In this document: in pieces, positions 18,754 to 27,742 of the stretch | Layout of the letters: the number at the start of each line of letters is the position of its first letter | Numbering within the stretch: position 1 is the stretch's first letter | Notes under the pieces: generated by a model | What the model was told of the DNA's origin: nothing | Databases searched by the model: none | The model's input: only the letters and a program-made list of their open reading frames with translations | From: Verrucomicrobiaceae bacterium | Lineage (GTDB): Bacteria; Verrucomicrobiota; Verrucomicrobiia; Verrucomicrobiales; Verrucomicrobiaceae | Assembly (NCBI GenBank): GCA_021298725.1 | Contig: JAJTDU010000009.1 | Location: 1-33,311 of the forward strand | Length of the DNA: 33,311 bases | Reading direction: 5' to 3' | Program-made: the position numbers and the translations under genes

Positions 18754-19638
18754 ATGTCCGACCTCAAAGAACACCTCACCCTGCGCTGCCAGATCGTGGA
18801 CGCGGCGCTCGAACGTTTCATCCCGAGCGCGGAAACACGCCCCGTGACGCTTCACAAGGCGATGCGGCACAGTGTTTTTGCGGGGGGCAAGCGACTGCGG
18901 CCCATTTTGTGCCTCGCGGCAGCAGAAGCCTGCGGCGGGGCGGTGGATGACGCGATTTTCAATGCCTGCGCGACGGAATGCCTGCACACCTACTCGCTCA
19001 TTCACGATGACCTGCCCTGCATGGACGACGACGACATGCGCCGCGGCGTGCCGACCTGCCATAAGGTTTATGGCGAGGCGATGGCGCTGCTCGCGGGCGA
19101 CGCGCTTCAGGCGCTGGCCTTTGAACTGGTGACGAAAACCCCTGCCACGGCGAATCACACCACGGCCTCGATGGTTCTCGAACTCGCTAGGACCGCAGGG
19201 AGCCTTCATCTCGTGGGCGGACAAGTGGCCGATCTCGAAGGCGAGGGTAAACGACTGCCGCTGGACGACCTGCGCTTCATTCACGAAGGTAAAACGGCCG
19301 CGCTGCTCACCGCCAGCGTGAAACTCGGCGCAATGAGTGCAAACGCGAACGTGGCACAGATGCAGGCGCTGCATGATTTTGGCATGGCGACGGGTCTGGC
19401 TTTCCAAATCATCGACGACATCCTCGACGTGACGCAGACGAGCGAAAAACTCGGCAAAAGCGCCGGGAAAGACCTCGCCGCAGAAAAAAGCACCTATCCG
19501 GCGCTGATGGGCCTGGAAGCCTCACGCACCGAGGCGCATCGGCTCACTGAGGTCTCGCACCGGGCGCTGGATGTGTTTGGCGAGGCTTCTTCACGGCTGC
19601 GTCAGCTTTCGGATTATCTTCTGAACCGGGATTATTGA
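18754..19638 (+). CDS. Polyprenyl synthetase (farnesyl/geranylgeranyl diphosphate synthase)
   Basis: GGKRLRPILCLAAAEACGG, FARM LIHDDLPCMDDDDMRRG, SARM-region IIDDILDVTQTSEKLGKSAGKDLAAEKSTYP. Confidence 0.93.
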   Translation: MSDLKEHLTLRCQIVDAALERFIPSAETRPVTLHKAMRHSVFAGGKRLRPILCLAAAEACGGAVDDAIFNACATECLHTYSLIHDDLPCMDDDDMRRGVPTCHKVYGEAMALLAGDALQALAFELVTKTPATANHTTASMVLELARTAGSLHLVGGQVADLEGEGKRLPLDDLRFIHEGKTAALLTASVKLGAMSANANVAQMQALHDFGMATGLAFQIIDDILDVTQTSEKLGKSAGKDLAAEKSTYPALMGLEASRTEAHRLTEVSHRALDVFGEASSRLRQLSDYLLNRDY

Positions 19639-20270
19639 GCCTCAACCCGAAACAGCTTCTCCACATCCGCACCCGGTTTCTCCGGCGGGCCGAAGTTCAT
19701 CAGCAGCGTTGATCCATCGCCCTGCACGATGCGGAAGCCGAGGAGGCGCTTGCCGCCCGGTTCGATCTGCATGTCGAGCTGTTTGAGGTATTTCTTGATG
19801 AGCAGAGGTCGAGGGATCATCGCGACGGTGACGAAGGTCTTCTCCTGCTGCGTGACCTTGAGTGTGAAGTTCTGCGTGAGCGATTCGGCGTCCATCTCCC
19901 GACCGCTCAGAAATTTCATCCACATGCGCACGCGGCTGTCGTCTGGCTTCAAGGTCTGCCAGGGGGCGGTGGTGTCTTCTTTGAGGCGCACCGTTGCCTG
20001 GTCAAAGATGAGGATCATCGTGGCGGGGTTTCCCAGTTCCCAGCGAAAGCGACCATCCGCCATCCGCCAGAACTGGCCGCTTGAGGCCACGGCCTCTTTG
20101 AGCGCAGGCGTGGTGCGCGTCTGCTTGAAGGCGACTCGCATGCTGCCAGCGTCCTTTTGCGCCGCTATCCAATCTCTAAACACCGGTGGAATCGACGATG
20201 CTTCCGGCGCTGCTTGAGCTGAGAGCAAAAGACAGGCGGCGAGCGCGATGAAAAGCAACGAACGAATCAC
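19632..20270 (-). CDS. LolA-like outer membrane lipoprotein carrier protein
   Basis: Signal peptide plus FKQTRTTPALKEAVASSGQFWRMADGRFRWELGNPATMILIFD and C-terminal pattern of the LolA family. Confidence 0.75.
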   Translation of the reverse strand: MIRSLLFIALAACLLLSAQAAPEASSIPPVFRDWIAAQKDAGSMRVAFKQTRTTPALKEAVASSGQFWRMADGRFRWELGNPATMILIFDQATVRLKEDTTAPWQTLKPDDSRVRMWMKFLSGREMDAESLTQNFTLKVTQQEKTFVTVAMIPRPLLIKKYLKQLDMQIEPGGKRLLGFRIVQGDGSTLLMNFGPPEKPGADVEKLFRVEAQ

Positions 20271-20400
20271 GGTTACACCCAGAGACCAGAATCGATGAAG
20301 TCACAAGTGCTGTGGCAAAGGCCGTTGCCATGTTTTCCCTTGCCCCTCTGAGCAAACCGTGTTCTCTCAACTTTCAAATCAACCCACCAATTCACATACA

Positions 20401-21601
20401 ATGAGCGAGCGTCGCGTCGTCATCACCGGCATGGGAGTCGTCTCCCCGAACGGCAATACCAAGGAGGAGTTCTGGAAGAGGCTCGTGGCCGGTAAGAGCG
20501 GAATCCGCCGCCTCCAGTCGATGGACACGGAGAAGTACGACTGCAAGATCGGCGGTGAGGTGGTGGACTTTGACCCCACCAAGTTTTTCAACAACCACAA
20601 GGACGCGCGGCGTGCTGACCGCTACTTCCAGTTTGCCATGGCTGCCTCGAAAATGGCCGCAAAGGACGCTGGATTGAACCCGGACAGCCTCGACCCGCAC
20701 CGTGTTGGCGTCATGGTCGGCAGTGGCATCGGTGGTCTGAGCACGATTGAGGCGCAGTATGAGATTTTGCTGACGAAATCGCCCTCCCGCGTGTCGCCGT
20801 TTCTCATCCCGATGATGATCACCAATATCGCCAGCGGCATGATCGCGGCGGAATACGGCTTCATGGGACCGAACATTCATTAAGTTTGGCGATGCCGACG
20901 CGATGATTTGCGGCGGTGCCGAAGCCTCCATCCGTCCCTGCGGTCTGGCCGGATTTGCCAACATGAAGGCACTCAGCCTGCGCAATGACGAGCCTGAGCG
21001 TGCCTCTCGCCCTTGGGATAAGGATCGTGATGGCTTCGTCATGGGTGAAGGTGCTGGTGTAGTCGTGATCGAGGAGTTGGAGCACGCCAAGAAGCGCGGT
21101 GCGACGATTTATGCCGAACTGGCCGGTTACGGTGCCACCGCTGATGCCTACCACCTCACTTCTCCGCATCCCGAAGGTTTGGGTGCAGCCAAGTGCATGG
21201 AAATGGCCCTGCGTCATGCCAAGCTGAACACCACGGACGTGCAATACATCAACGCACACGCCACCTCGACTCCAGTCGGTGATTTGTGTGAACTGCGTGC
21301 CATCAAGCGCGTGTTTGGCGACTACGCGAAGAGCGGTAACGGACTGCTTGTCTCCGGCACCAAGTCGATGACCGGACACCTGCTTGGTGCCGCCGGTGGC
21401 ATTGAACTCGTCGCCTGCATTCAAGCCATCCAAGACCAGATTGTTCCGCCCACCATCAACGTCGAAAATCTCGATCCCGAAGTCGATGTGGACGTTGTGC
21501 CGAACACCGCTCGTCCCGCCAAGGTGAACGCTGCACTCAGCAACTCCTTCGGCTTCGGCGGTCACAACGCCGCGCTGCTGATCAAGAAGTTCGAGGGTTG
21601 A
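20401..21601 (+). pseudogene. fabF: beta-ketoacyl-ACP synthase II, disrupted by an out-of-frame deletion at ~20880
   Basis: 5' part VVITGMGVVSPNGN...[12 protein letters not shown] (stop 20881-20883); 3' part continues +1 shifted with [25 protein letters not shown]...[11 protein letters not shown]...[13 protein letters not shown]...[13 protein letters not shown]. The segment carrying the catalytic Cys (TAC.S motif) is absent. Confidence 0.88.
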
Positions 21602-21622
21602 TCATTGGATCTTTGAAGGCTG

Positions 21623-22819
21623 TTAACGCGAGACCTGGAGTTCCAGGCTCTGAGCGTTCTCACCGATCTCTAGGCTCCAGTCACCCGCGCCGGGCTTTTG
21701 CTCTTTGGTTGTCACCGTTCCATCTGCGCTTTCGAGGCCGGGGACATCCGCAGCGCTGTAGCTGACGGTGAGCTTCACTTTGCCGATCATGGGACCGGTT
21801 TTTTCGTCGAGCTTGAAGCTGCCGCGCATCACGCGAGCACAGGCGATGGGCGCGAAGGGATCTTCGGGAGTGAAGATCACGCTGCCCCAGCTCACGGGGG
21901 TGCCGTTGACGGTGACTTTGCCGTTGATGGCGGTGCGTTTCACCGGCTTAAGGAAGCCTTGATTGCGCAGCCAGTCGCGCAGATGGCCGCTCCAGGTGCC
22001 GAGCACGGGATCTCCGAGGTAAAGGCCGACGCCGTGGGGGCCGGGCTGGTAGATGTGCAGTTCGGCGGGGACCTTGTGTTTGCGGCAGGCGAGGTAGAGC
22101 GCCACGGGATTCTCGGCGGGCACGACGGTGTCTTCGTCGGTGTGGAAGATGAAAATCGGTGGCGTGTTCGTAGTGACGCGTGTCTCGGTGCTGACGTGCT
22201 TGGCGAGTTCGTCGTTGTCATTCGGTCCAAGAAGGTTTTTGCGCGAGCCTTTGTGGCCGAAGTCCTGGATCATGGAAATCACCGGATACGTTGGCGCGGC
22301 GACATCAGGACGGGCGCTGACTTGATCGACAGCATCGTTGGTCATGCCTGCGGGCTTTTCATCGAACATCGTGGCCGCCATGGAGGTGAGATGACCGCCG
22401 GCGGAGAAACCGATGATGCCGATGCGGTTCGGATCGATGCCATACTGCTGCGCATTCGCACGCACATGCCGGATGGCGCGCTGCACGTCGATGAGTTGCG
22501 TGGGAAAGTGATAGCCGCTCGTGCCGAGACGATAATGCAGCACGAAGGCCGAGACGCCGAGGCCGTTGAACCACTTGGCGACCTGAATGCCTTCATGATC
22601 CGCTGCCAGACCACCATAGCCACCGCCTGGGCACACGACGAAGGCCGCGCCATTGGCTTTGTCCTTCGCCGCAGGCCAGACATTGATGAAAGGCTGGTCT
22701 TTGTCCGTGTCACCCTTCGCGCCGGGAGCGCCTTCCGGCCAGAGGCGCACCTTGGCGGGTTCAGCTTGGGCGATGGCGGTTAAAAAGAGCGCGGCAGCGA
22801 AAAGAGAAAGCTTGTTCAT
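21623..22819 (-). CDS. Alpha/beta hydrolase (acetylesterase-like) with C-terminal beta-sandwich/transthyretin-like extension
   Basis: Signal peptide; AFVVCPGGGYGGLAADHEG, IGIIGFSAGGHLTSM (GxSxG), FIFHTDEDTVVPAEN, GPHGVGLY; C-terminal ~100 aa begins INGKVTVNGTPVSWGSVIFTPED. Confidence 0.87.
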   Translation of the reverse strand: MNKLSLFAAALFLTAIAQAEPAKVRLWPEGAPGAKGDTDKDQPFINVWPAAKDKANGAAFVVCPGGGYGGLAADHEGIQVAKWFNGLGVSAFVLHYRLGTSGYHFPTQLIDVQRAIRHVRANAQQYGIDPNRIGIIGFSAGGHLTSMAATMFDEKPAGMTNDAVDQVSARPDVAAPTYPVISMIQDFGHKGSRKNLLGPNDNDELAKHVSTETRVTTNTPPIFIFHTDEDTVVPAENPVALYLACRKHKVPAELHIYQPGPHGVGLYLGDPVLGTWSGHLRDWLRNQGFLKPVKRTAINGKVTVNGTPVSWGSVIFTPEDPFAPIACARVMRGSFKLDEKTGPMIGKVKLTVSYSAADVPGLESADGTVTTKEQKPGAGDWSLEIGENAQSLELQVSR

Positions 22820-22870
22820 GAGGTTGGAAGTCTGTTAATCCTGTGATTCCAACTCGTTCTTTCACCCGCC

Positions 22871-23785
22871 ATGATCTCACGTCGTCATTTTCTCTCTACC
22901 AGCTTCGGTGCGCTTACTGTCACCTCGCTTCCGGCCATTGAACCGATCAAGCGCCCCGGCAAAAGCCGCATGCAGCTCGGCGTCGCGGCCTACAGCTTCC
23001 GCGAATACTTCCAGTGGATGCGTTACAAGGAGCAGAAGCCGAAGGGCGACCGTCCGCATTGGAGCATTCTCGATTTCATCGACTGGTGCGGCGAGAACAA
23101 TGTGCCTGGAGCCGAGGTGACGAGCTACTTCTTCCCGCCGGAAGTCGATGAAGCCTTCCTGCTTGAGGTGAAGCGCCGTGCTTACCTGCGCGGCGTGCAG
23201 ATCGCCGGCACCGCAGTCGGCAACAACTTCGCACTCCCAAAGGGCGAGAAGCTGAGCGAGCAGATCGCTTACACAAAGAAGTGGATCGACCACTCTGCGG
23301 TGATGGGAGCACCGCACATCCGCGTGTTTGCCGGGGCGAAGCCCAAAGACCTCACGGAGGAGGAAGCCGTCGCCCATTGTCAGGAAGCTTATCAAGAGTG
23401 CCTCGATTACGCAGGCAAGAAGGGTGTCTTCCTCGGCCTCGAAAACCACGGCGGCATCGTCGCGCTGCCGGACAACCTCATCAAAATGGTGCAGGCCGCG
23501 AAAAGCCCTTGGGCCGGCATCAACCTCGACAGCGGTAACTTCCACACCGCCGATCCGTATGCCGACCTCGCCAAGATCGCGCCCTACGCGGTCAATGTGC
23601 AGCTCAAGATGGAGATCAAACGTGAAGGCGCGAAGGAAGCCGAGGCCAGCGATGTGAAACGCGTGATCCAGATCATGCGTGATGCGAACTACCAGGGCTG
23701 GTTCACGCTCGAATTTGAGACCAAGGAAGACCCGTTTGTGAAGGTGCCGGAGATCTGTGAGATGCTAAGGCCTTTGCTGGGTTGA
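22871..23785 (+). CDS. Sugar phosphate isomerase/epimerase (TIM barrel), exported
   Basis: MISRRHFLSTSFGALTVTSLPA signal; GVAAYSFREYF, LGLENHGGIVA, GINLDSGNFHTADPYADLAKIAPYAVNVQLKMEI, GWFTLEFE. Confidence 0.87.
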   Translation: MISRRHFLSTSFGALTVTSLPAIEPIKRPGKSRMQLGVAAYSFREYFQWMRYKEQKPKGDRPHWSILDFIDWCGENNVPGAEVTSYFFPPEVDEAFLLEVKRRAYLRGVQIAGTAVGNNFALPKGEKLSEQIAYTKKWIDHSAVMGAPHIRVFAGAKPKDLTEEEAVAHCQEAYQECLDYAGKKGVFLGLENHGGIVALPDNLIKMVQAAKSPWAGINLDSGNFHTADPYADLAKIAPYAVNVQLKMEIKREGAKEAEASDVKRVIQIMRDANYQGWFTLEFETKEDPFVKVPEICEMLRPLLG

Positions 23786-23791
23786 GGAGGG

Positions 23792-23831
23792 AGTTGACGG
23801 TAGTTTACTGTGGTTGACGATGGTTGACCGT
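23792..23831 (-). repeat. Left decamer block (4 x 10 bp, inverted orientation)
   Basis: agttgacggt agtttactgt ggttgacgat ggttgaccgt. Confidence 0.8.
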
Positions 23832-23866
23832 TGTTTCAGAACGGCGAAGCCGCTGGCTCGGAAACG

Positions 23867-23906
23867 ACAGTCAACAATTCTAAACAACCGTCAACCATCG
23901 TAAACC
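23867..23906 (+). repeat. Middle decamer block (4 x 10 bp) ending 2 nt before the ATG
   Basis: acagtcaaca attctaaaca accgtcaacc atcgtaaacc. Confidence 0.8.
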
Positions 23907-23908
23907 CC

Positions 23909-24286
23909 ATGAGAAAACAGTTTCCCTTCGAGAAGCTCGAAGTTTGGCAAGACGCGCGAAAGCTCGTGGGCGGCGTGTATCAATGTTCACGGAGCTTTCC
24001 GCGTGAGGAACGCTTTGGCCTAACCAGCCAGATGACACGCGCAGCCGTCTCGGTCGCCAACAACCTCGCAGAAGGTTGTGGCAGGTCGAGCTTCAAGGAT
24101 CAGGCGCATTTCTCGAACCAGACGCACGGTTCGCTCATGGAAACCGCGTCAGACTTGATCATCGCCACCGATCTTGGCTTTGCATCTGCTGAAACCACTG
24201 ACCTGCTTCTTGATCAGGCTTATGACTTGGCCGTGCGCATCCACAATCTCCGCGACTCCCAACTGCGCCGCTCGGAAGCTCTTTGA
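23909..24286 (+). CDS. Four helix bundle protein (S23 / 23S rRNA intervening-sequence-type)
   Basis: MRKQFPFEKLEVWQDARKLVGGVYQCSRSFPREERFGLTSQMTRAAVSVANNLAEGCGRSSFKDQAHFSNQTHGSLMETASDLIIATDLGF: classic KLxVWQxA...FGLxxQxRRAAxSxxxNIAEG pattern. Confidence 0.92.
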   Translation: MRKQFPFEKLEVWQDARKLVGGVYQCSRSFPREERFGLTSQMTRAAVSVANNLAEGCGRSSFKDQAHFSNQTHGSLMETASDLIIATDLGFASAETTDLLLDQAYDLAVRIHNLRDSQLRRSEAL

Positions 24287-24291
24287 AAACC

Positions 24292-24331
24292 ACCGTCAAC
24301 CACTGTAAACAACCGTCAACCACCGCAAACA
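24292..24331 (+). repeat. Right decamer block (4 x 10 bp)
   Basis: accgtcaacc actgtaaaca accgtcaacc accgcaaaca, ending 7 nt before the glgE ATG. Confidence 0.8.
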
Positions 24332-24338
24332 TCTCCCA

Positions 24339-26294
24339 ATGTCCGCCACCCACGCTCCCACGGTCGTCATCGAGAATTTCTACCCCTGCCTCGAAGGCGG
24401 ACGTCATCCGGTCAAGCGGGTCATCGACGAGCCGCTGGATGTGTGGTGCGACATCTTCAAGGACGGGCACGATGTGATGACCGCAGTGCTGCGCTGGCGG
24501 CTGGCGGGCACGCGGCGCTGGTTTGAGGTGCGGATGAAGCCGCTGGAGAATGACCGCTGGCAGGGACAGTGCTTTTTTGAAAAAGCCGGGCGCTGGGAGT
24601 ATGTGGTCGAGGCTTGGGGAGACACGTTCCGTTCGTGGAAAAAGACCTTCGCCGTGCGGGTGCAGGCCAAAGATCCCGATGTGCCGATTGAAGCCCAAGA
24701 AGGCGCTAGGTTGTTGCGCGAGGCAGGCAAACGTGCCCGCGCCGCCGGAGTCGCCCTGGCGGCGACGCAGCTCGAGGACTGCGCGGATCTGCTCACCTCG
24801 ATGAAGCCGGGCGATATCATGGACGTGCTGCTGTCCGACGAGATGCAAAGCCTGATGGATCAGTATCCTGACCGCGATCAGTCCACCACCTCGGATACGC
24901 TGCGCGTGATCGTCGAGCGTGAACGCGCTCGGTTCTCAGCGTGGTATGAATTCTTCCCGCGTGGTGCCGAAGGCCGTGCAGACAAGCATTCCACGTTTCG
25001 TGACTGTCTGGGCCGCCTCGATCATGCGGCGCACATGGGTTTCGATGTGATCTACTTTCCGCCGATCCATCCGATCGGCATCACGGCCCGCAAAGGCAAA
25101 AACAACACCCTCACCGCCCAGTCCGGCGATGTCGGCAGGCCGTGGGCCATCGGTGGCCCTGCGGGCGGACATCGTGCGATTGAGCCAGCGCTCGGCACCG
25201 AGAAAGATTTCGTGTGGTTGATCCAAGAAGCAAAGAAGCGCGGCCTTGAGATCGCCCTCGACTTCGCCATCAACTGCTCGCCGGATCATCCGTATGTCAA
25301 AGATCACCCTGAGTGGTTCTACAAGCGGCCCGACGGCAGCATTCGTTATGCGGAGAACCCGCCGAAGAAATATCAAGACATCTACCCCATCAATTTCCAC
25401 TGCGATGATTGGCGTAATCTCTGGAAGGAGTTGATCGACGTGGTGCAGCACTGGGTCGATCTCGGCGTGAAGATCTTCCGCGTTGATAATCCACACACGA
25501 AACCCGTCGCGTTCTGGGAAGAGCTCATCGCCACGATCCAGCGCAAAGACCCTGACGTGCTGTTCCTCGCGGAAGCCTTCACGAAGCCGAAAATGATGCA
25601 GGTGCTTGGCAAAATCGGCTTCACGCAGAGCTACACTTACTTCACTTGGCGGGAGGATCGCCACGCGCTCACCGAATACGCCACCGAACTCACGCGCAGC
25701 GACATGCGCTGGTATTATCGCGCCAATTTCTGGCCGAACACGCCGGACATCCTGCCTGGCCATCTGCAAAACGCCGGGCCGCAGATGTTCCGCATCCGCG
25801 CCGCTTTGGCCGCTACCCTGTCATCGACCTGGGGCATGTATTCGGGCTACGAGCTGTGCGAAAACGATCCGTATCCCGGCAAGGAGGAGTACAACCACAG
25901 CGAGAAGTATGAGCTCAAGCAGCGCGACTACAACAAGCCGGGCAACCTCACGGCCTTCATTCGCATGCTGAACCTGATCCGCCGGGACAACCCGGCGCTG
26001 CATCTCTACGACAATCTCAGATTCCACGGCTCCGACCACGACCAGATCCTCTGCTACAGCAAAGCCACGCCTGACTTCAGCAACCGCATCCTCTGCGTGA
26101 TCAGTCATGACCCGCATCATCCCGCTGGTGGCATGGTGCACCTGGATCTCGCCGTGCTGGGCCTGGATGGCAGCCGTCCTTTTAAAGTTACCGACCTTCT
26201 GCACAACCAGAGCTACGAATGGAAAGGCGCAGACAATTACGTCGGCCTCAATCCGCACGGCACCTCGATGCATCTCTTCAAAGTGGAGCCGTGA
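24339..26294 (+). CDS. glgE: Alpha-1,4-glucan:maltose-1-phosphate maltosyltransferase (GH13)
   Basis: N-terminal GlgE domain (VVIENFYPCLEGGRHPVKRVIDEPLDVWCDIFKDGHD), WYEFFPR, MGFDVIYFPPIHPIGITARKGKNNTL, LDFAINCSPDHPYVKDHPEWF, GVKIFRVDNPHTKPVAFWE, LFLAEAFTKPKMM. Confidence 0.93.
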   Translation: MSATHAPTVVIENFYPCLEGGRHPVKRVIDEPLDVWCDIFKDGHDVMTAVLRWRLAGTRRWFEVRMKPLENDRWQGQCFFEKAGRWEYVVEAWGDTFRSWKKTFAVRVQAKDPDVPIEAQEGARLLREAGKRARAAGVALAATQLEDCADLLTSMKPGDIMDVLLSDEMQSLMDQYPDRDQSTTSDTLRVIVERERARFSAWYEFFPRGAEGRADKHSTFRDCLGRLDHAAHMGFDVIYFPPIHPIGITARKGKNNTLTAQSGDVGRPWAIGGPAGGHRAIEPALGTEKDFVWLIQEAKKRGLEIALDFAINCSPDHPYVKDHPEWFYKRPDGSIRYAENPPKKYQDIYPINFHCDDWRNLWKELIDVVQHWVDLGVKIFRVDNPHTKPVAFWEELIATIQRKDPDVLFLAEAFTKPKMMQVLGKIGFTQSYTYFTWREDRHALTEYATELTRSDMRWYYRANFWPNTPDILPGHLQNAGPQMFRIRAALAATLSSTWGMYSGYELCENDPYPGKEEYNHSEKYELKQRDYNKPGNLTAFIRMLNLIRRDNPALHLYDNLRFHGSDHDQILCYSKATPDFSNRILCVISHDPHHPAGGMVHLDLAVLGLDGSRPFKVTDLLHNQSYEWKGADNYVGLNPHGTSMHLFKVEP

Positions 26295-26479
26295 CGTTCG
26301 GAGTCCCGCGTTCAGGCGTAAACGCTGCGTCTTTTTTGCGAGTGAGATTTTGTCCGACAGCGCCGCATTGGCGGTGTCTGTGGATGTTCTGACCGCGTTT
26401 CCGGTAACAGCCGGGTCTCCGAACACGCCGAGTGTGAAATCCCAAGTGAGATGAGGTCGATTGAGTACGTTCGGGAAGC

Positions 26480-27742
26480 ATGCGCCCAACCGTTTTCTGC
26501 TTACTTGCTCTCGGATTGATTCAAAACGCCCAAGCCCAGGAGCTGAAGTGGTTCAAGGGCAATACGCACACGCATTCGCTGTGGAGCGATGGGAATGATT
26601 TCCCGGAGATGATCACGGACTGGTACAAGCAGAAGGGCTACGACTTTCTGGCGATCTCCGATCACAACGTGCTGCAGGCGAAAGAGGTGTGGATGGGGGT
26701 TCCGGCGGTCGAAAAGCGACGCAAGGCGCTGGGGAAGACGACGATGGACAAGTATCGCGCCCGGTTTGGAGGCGAATGGGTGACGACACGAGACCAGGAC
26801 GGCGTGACCGAGGTGCGGCTGAAGAAACTGGAGGAATACCGGCCCCAATTTGAGGAGCCGGGCAAGTTTTTGATCGTGCAGGCGGAGGAGATCAGCGCGG
26901 GGCTGGGCAAGGCGCCGGTCCACATGAACGCGGTGAACTTGCGGGAGGAGATCAAGCCGATCAAAGACTTGGGCAGCATCCAGGAGGTGCTGCGGGCCAA
27001 TTTTAAGCTGGTGAACGAGCAGTCTGCACGGCTGGGCGTGCCGATGTTCACCCACATCAATCATCCGAACTTCCGCTGGGCCTTCACGGCGGAGGACATG
27101 GCAGCGGTGCTGGAGGAGAACTTCTGGGAGATCTACAACGGCCACCCAGGCATCAATTGGCATGGCGATGAGACGCGCGTGGGGCATGAAAAGCTGTGGG
27201 ACATCGCGAACACACTGCGCATCGCGCAGTTCAAGGCAGCGCCGCTGTATGGCGTGGGCACGGACGACTCGCATCACTACCATGGCGAGGAAAGCAGCCC
27301 AGGACGCGGCTGGGTGATGGTGCGGGCGGCGAAGCTGGATGCCGATGAGATCGTGCAGGCGATGAAGGCGGGCGATTTTTATGCGTCTTCCGGCGTCACC
27401 CTGGATGACGTGAACTTCACCGACGGCACGTTGCGCATTCGGATTCACGCGGAACCGGGTGTGAAATACATCACGGAGATTCGCGGCACCTTGCAGGGCT
27501 ACGACACGGCCACGAGAGAGGTGCAAACACCCGCAGGCGACACTTATCCGACACGGAAACTTTACTCGGCTGACGTGGGCAAGACGCTGGCGACACTGGA
27601 AGGCGCTGAGATCGTCTGGAAGCCGACGGGCAAGGAGCTGTACTTCCGCGCAACGATTGGGTCATCGAAGCCGCATCCGAATCCGTCGTTCGAGGGCCAG
27701 ACGGAGACCGCGTGGACGCAGCCGATGGGTTGGGAAAAGTAG
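26480..27742 (+). CDS. PHP-domain-like / CehA-McbA-type metallo-phosphohydrolase (exported)
   Basis: Signal peptide; WFKGNTHTHSLWSDGNDFPEMITDWYKQKGYDFLAISDHN PHP motifs, THINHPN, GVGTDDSHHY. Confidence 0.85.
   Translation: MRPTVFCLLALGLIQNAQAQELKWFKGNTHTHSLWSDGNDFPEMITDWYKQKGYDFLAISDHNVLQAKEVWMGVPAVEKRRKALGKTTMDKYRARFGGEWVTTRDQDGVTEVRLKKLEEYRPQFEEPGKFLIVQAEEISAGLGKAPVHMNAVNLREEIKPIKDLGSIQEVLRANFKLVNEQSARLGVPMFTHINHPNFRWAFTAEDMAAVLEENFWEIYNGHPGINWHGDETRVGHEKLWDIANTLRIAQFKAAPLYGVGTDDSHHYHGEESSPGRGWVMVRAAKLDADEIVQAMKAGDFYASSGVTLDDVNFTDGTLRIRIHAEPGVKYITEIRGTLQGYDTATREVQTPAGDTYPTRKLYSADVGKTLATLEGAEIVWKPTGKELYFRATIGSSKPHPNPSFEGQTETAWTQPMGWEK

Larger units (their letters stand above)
23793..24320. 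mobile_element. Putative inverted-repeat-bounded element carrying a four-helix-bundle gene
   Basis: Left 23793-23825 gttgacggtagtttactgtggttgacgatggtt vs reverse complement of 24288-24320 gttgacggttgtttacagtggttgacggtggtt: 30/33 identical. Repeats are organised as 10-bp units (ACNGTMAACM). Confidence 0.6.

Noticed and set aside
17726-18847. 373-aa plus-strand ORF rich in R/G/S across the secG region
   Set aside because: Antisense of the secG low-complexity tail; spans a terminator and the real gene on the other strand.
23792-24331. Decamer blocks as a CRISPR array
   Set aside because: Units are contiguous 10-mers without unique spacers and no cas genes are present.
25821-26489. Both strands open across the glgE-PHP intergenic gap (222-aa minus ORF, 115-aa plus ORF)
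   Set aside because: No start/RBS or family evidence; mostly antisense to glgE. Could hide a dispersed repeat but I see no second copy in this window.
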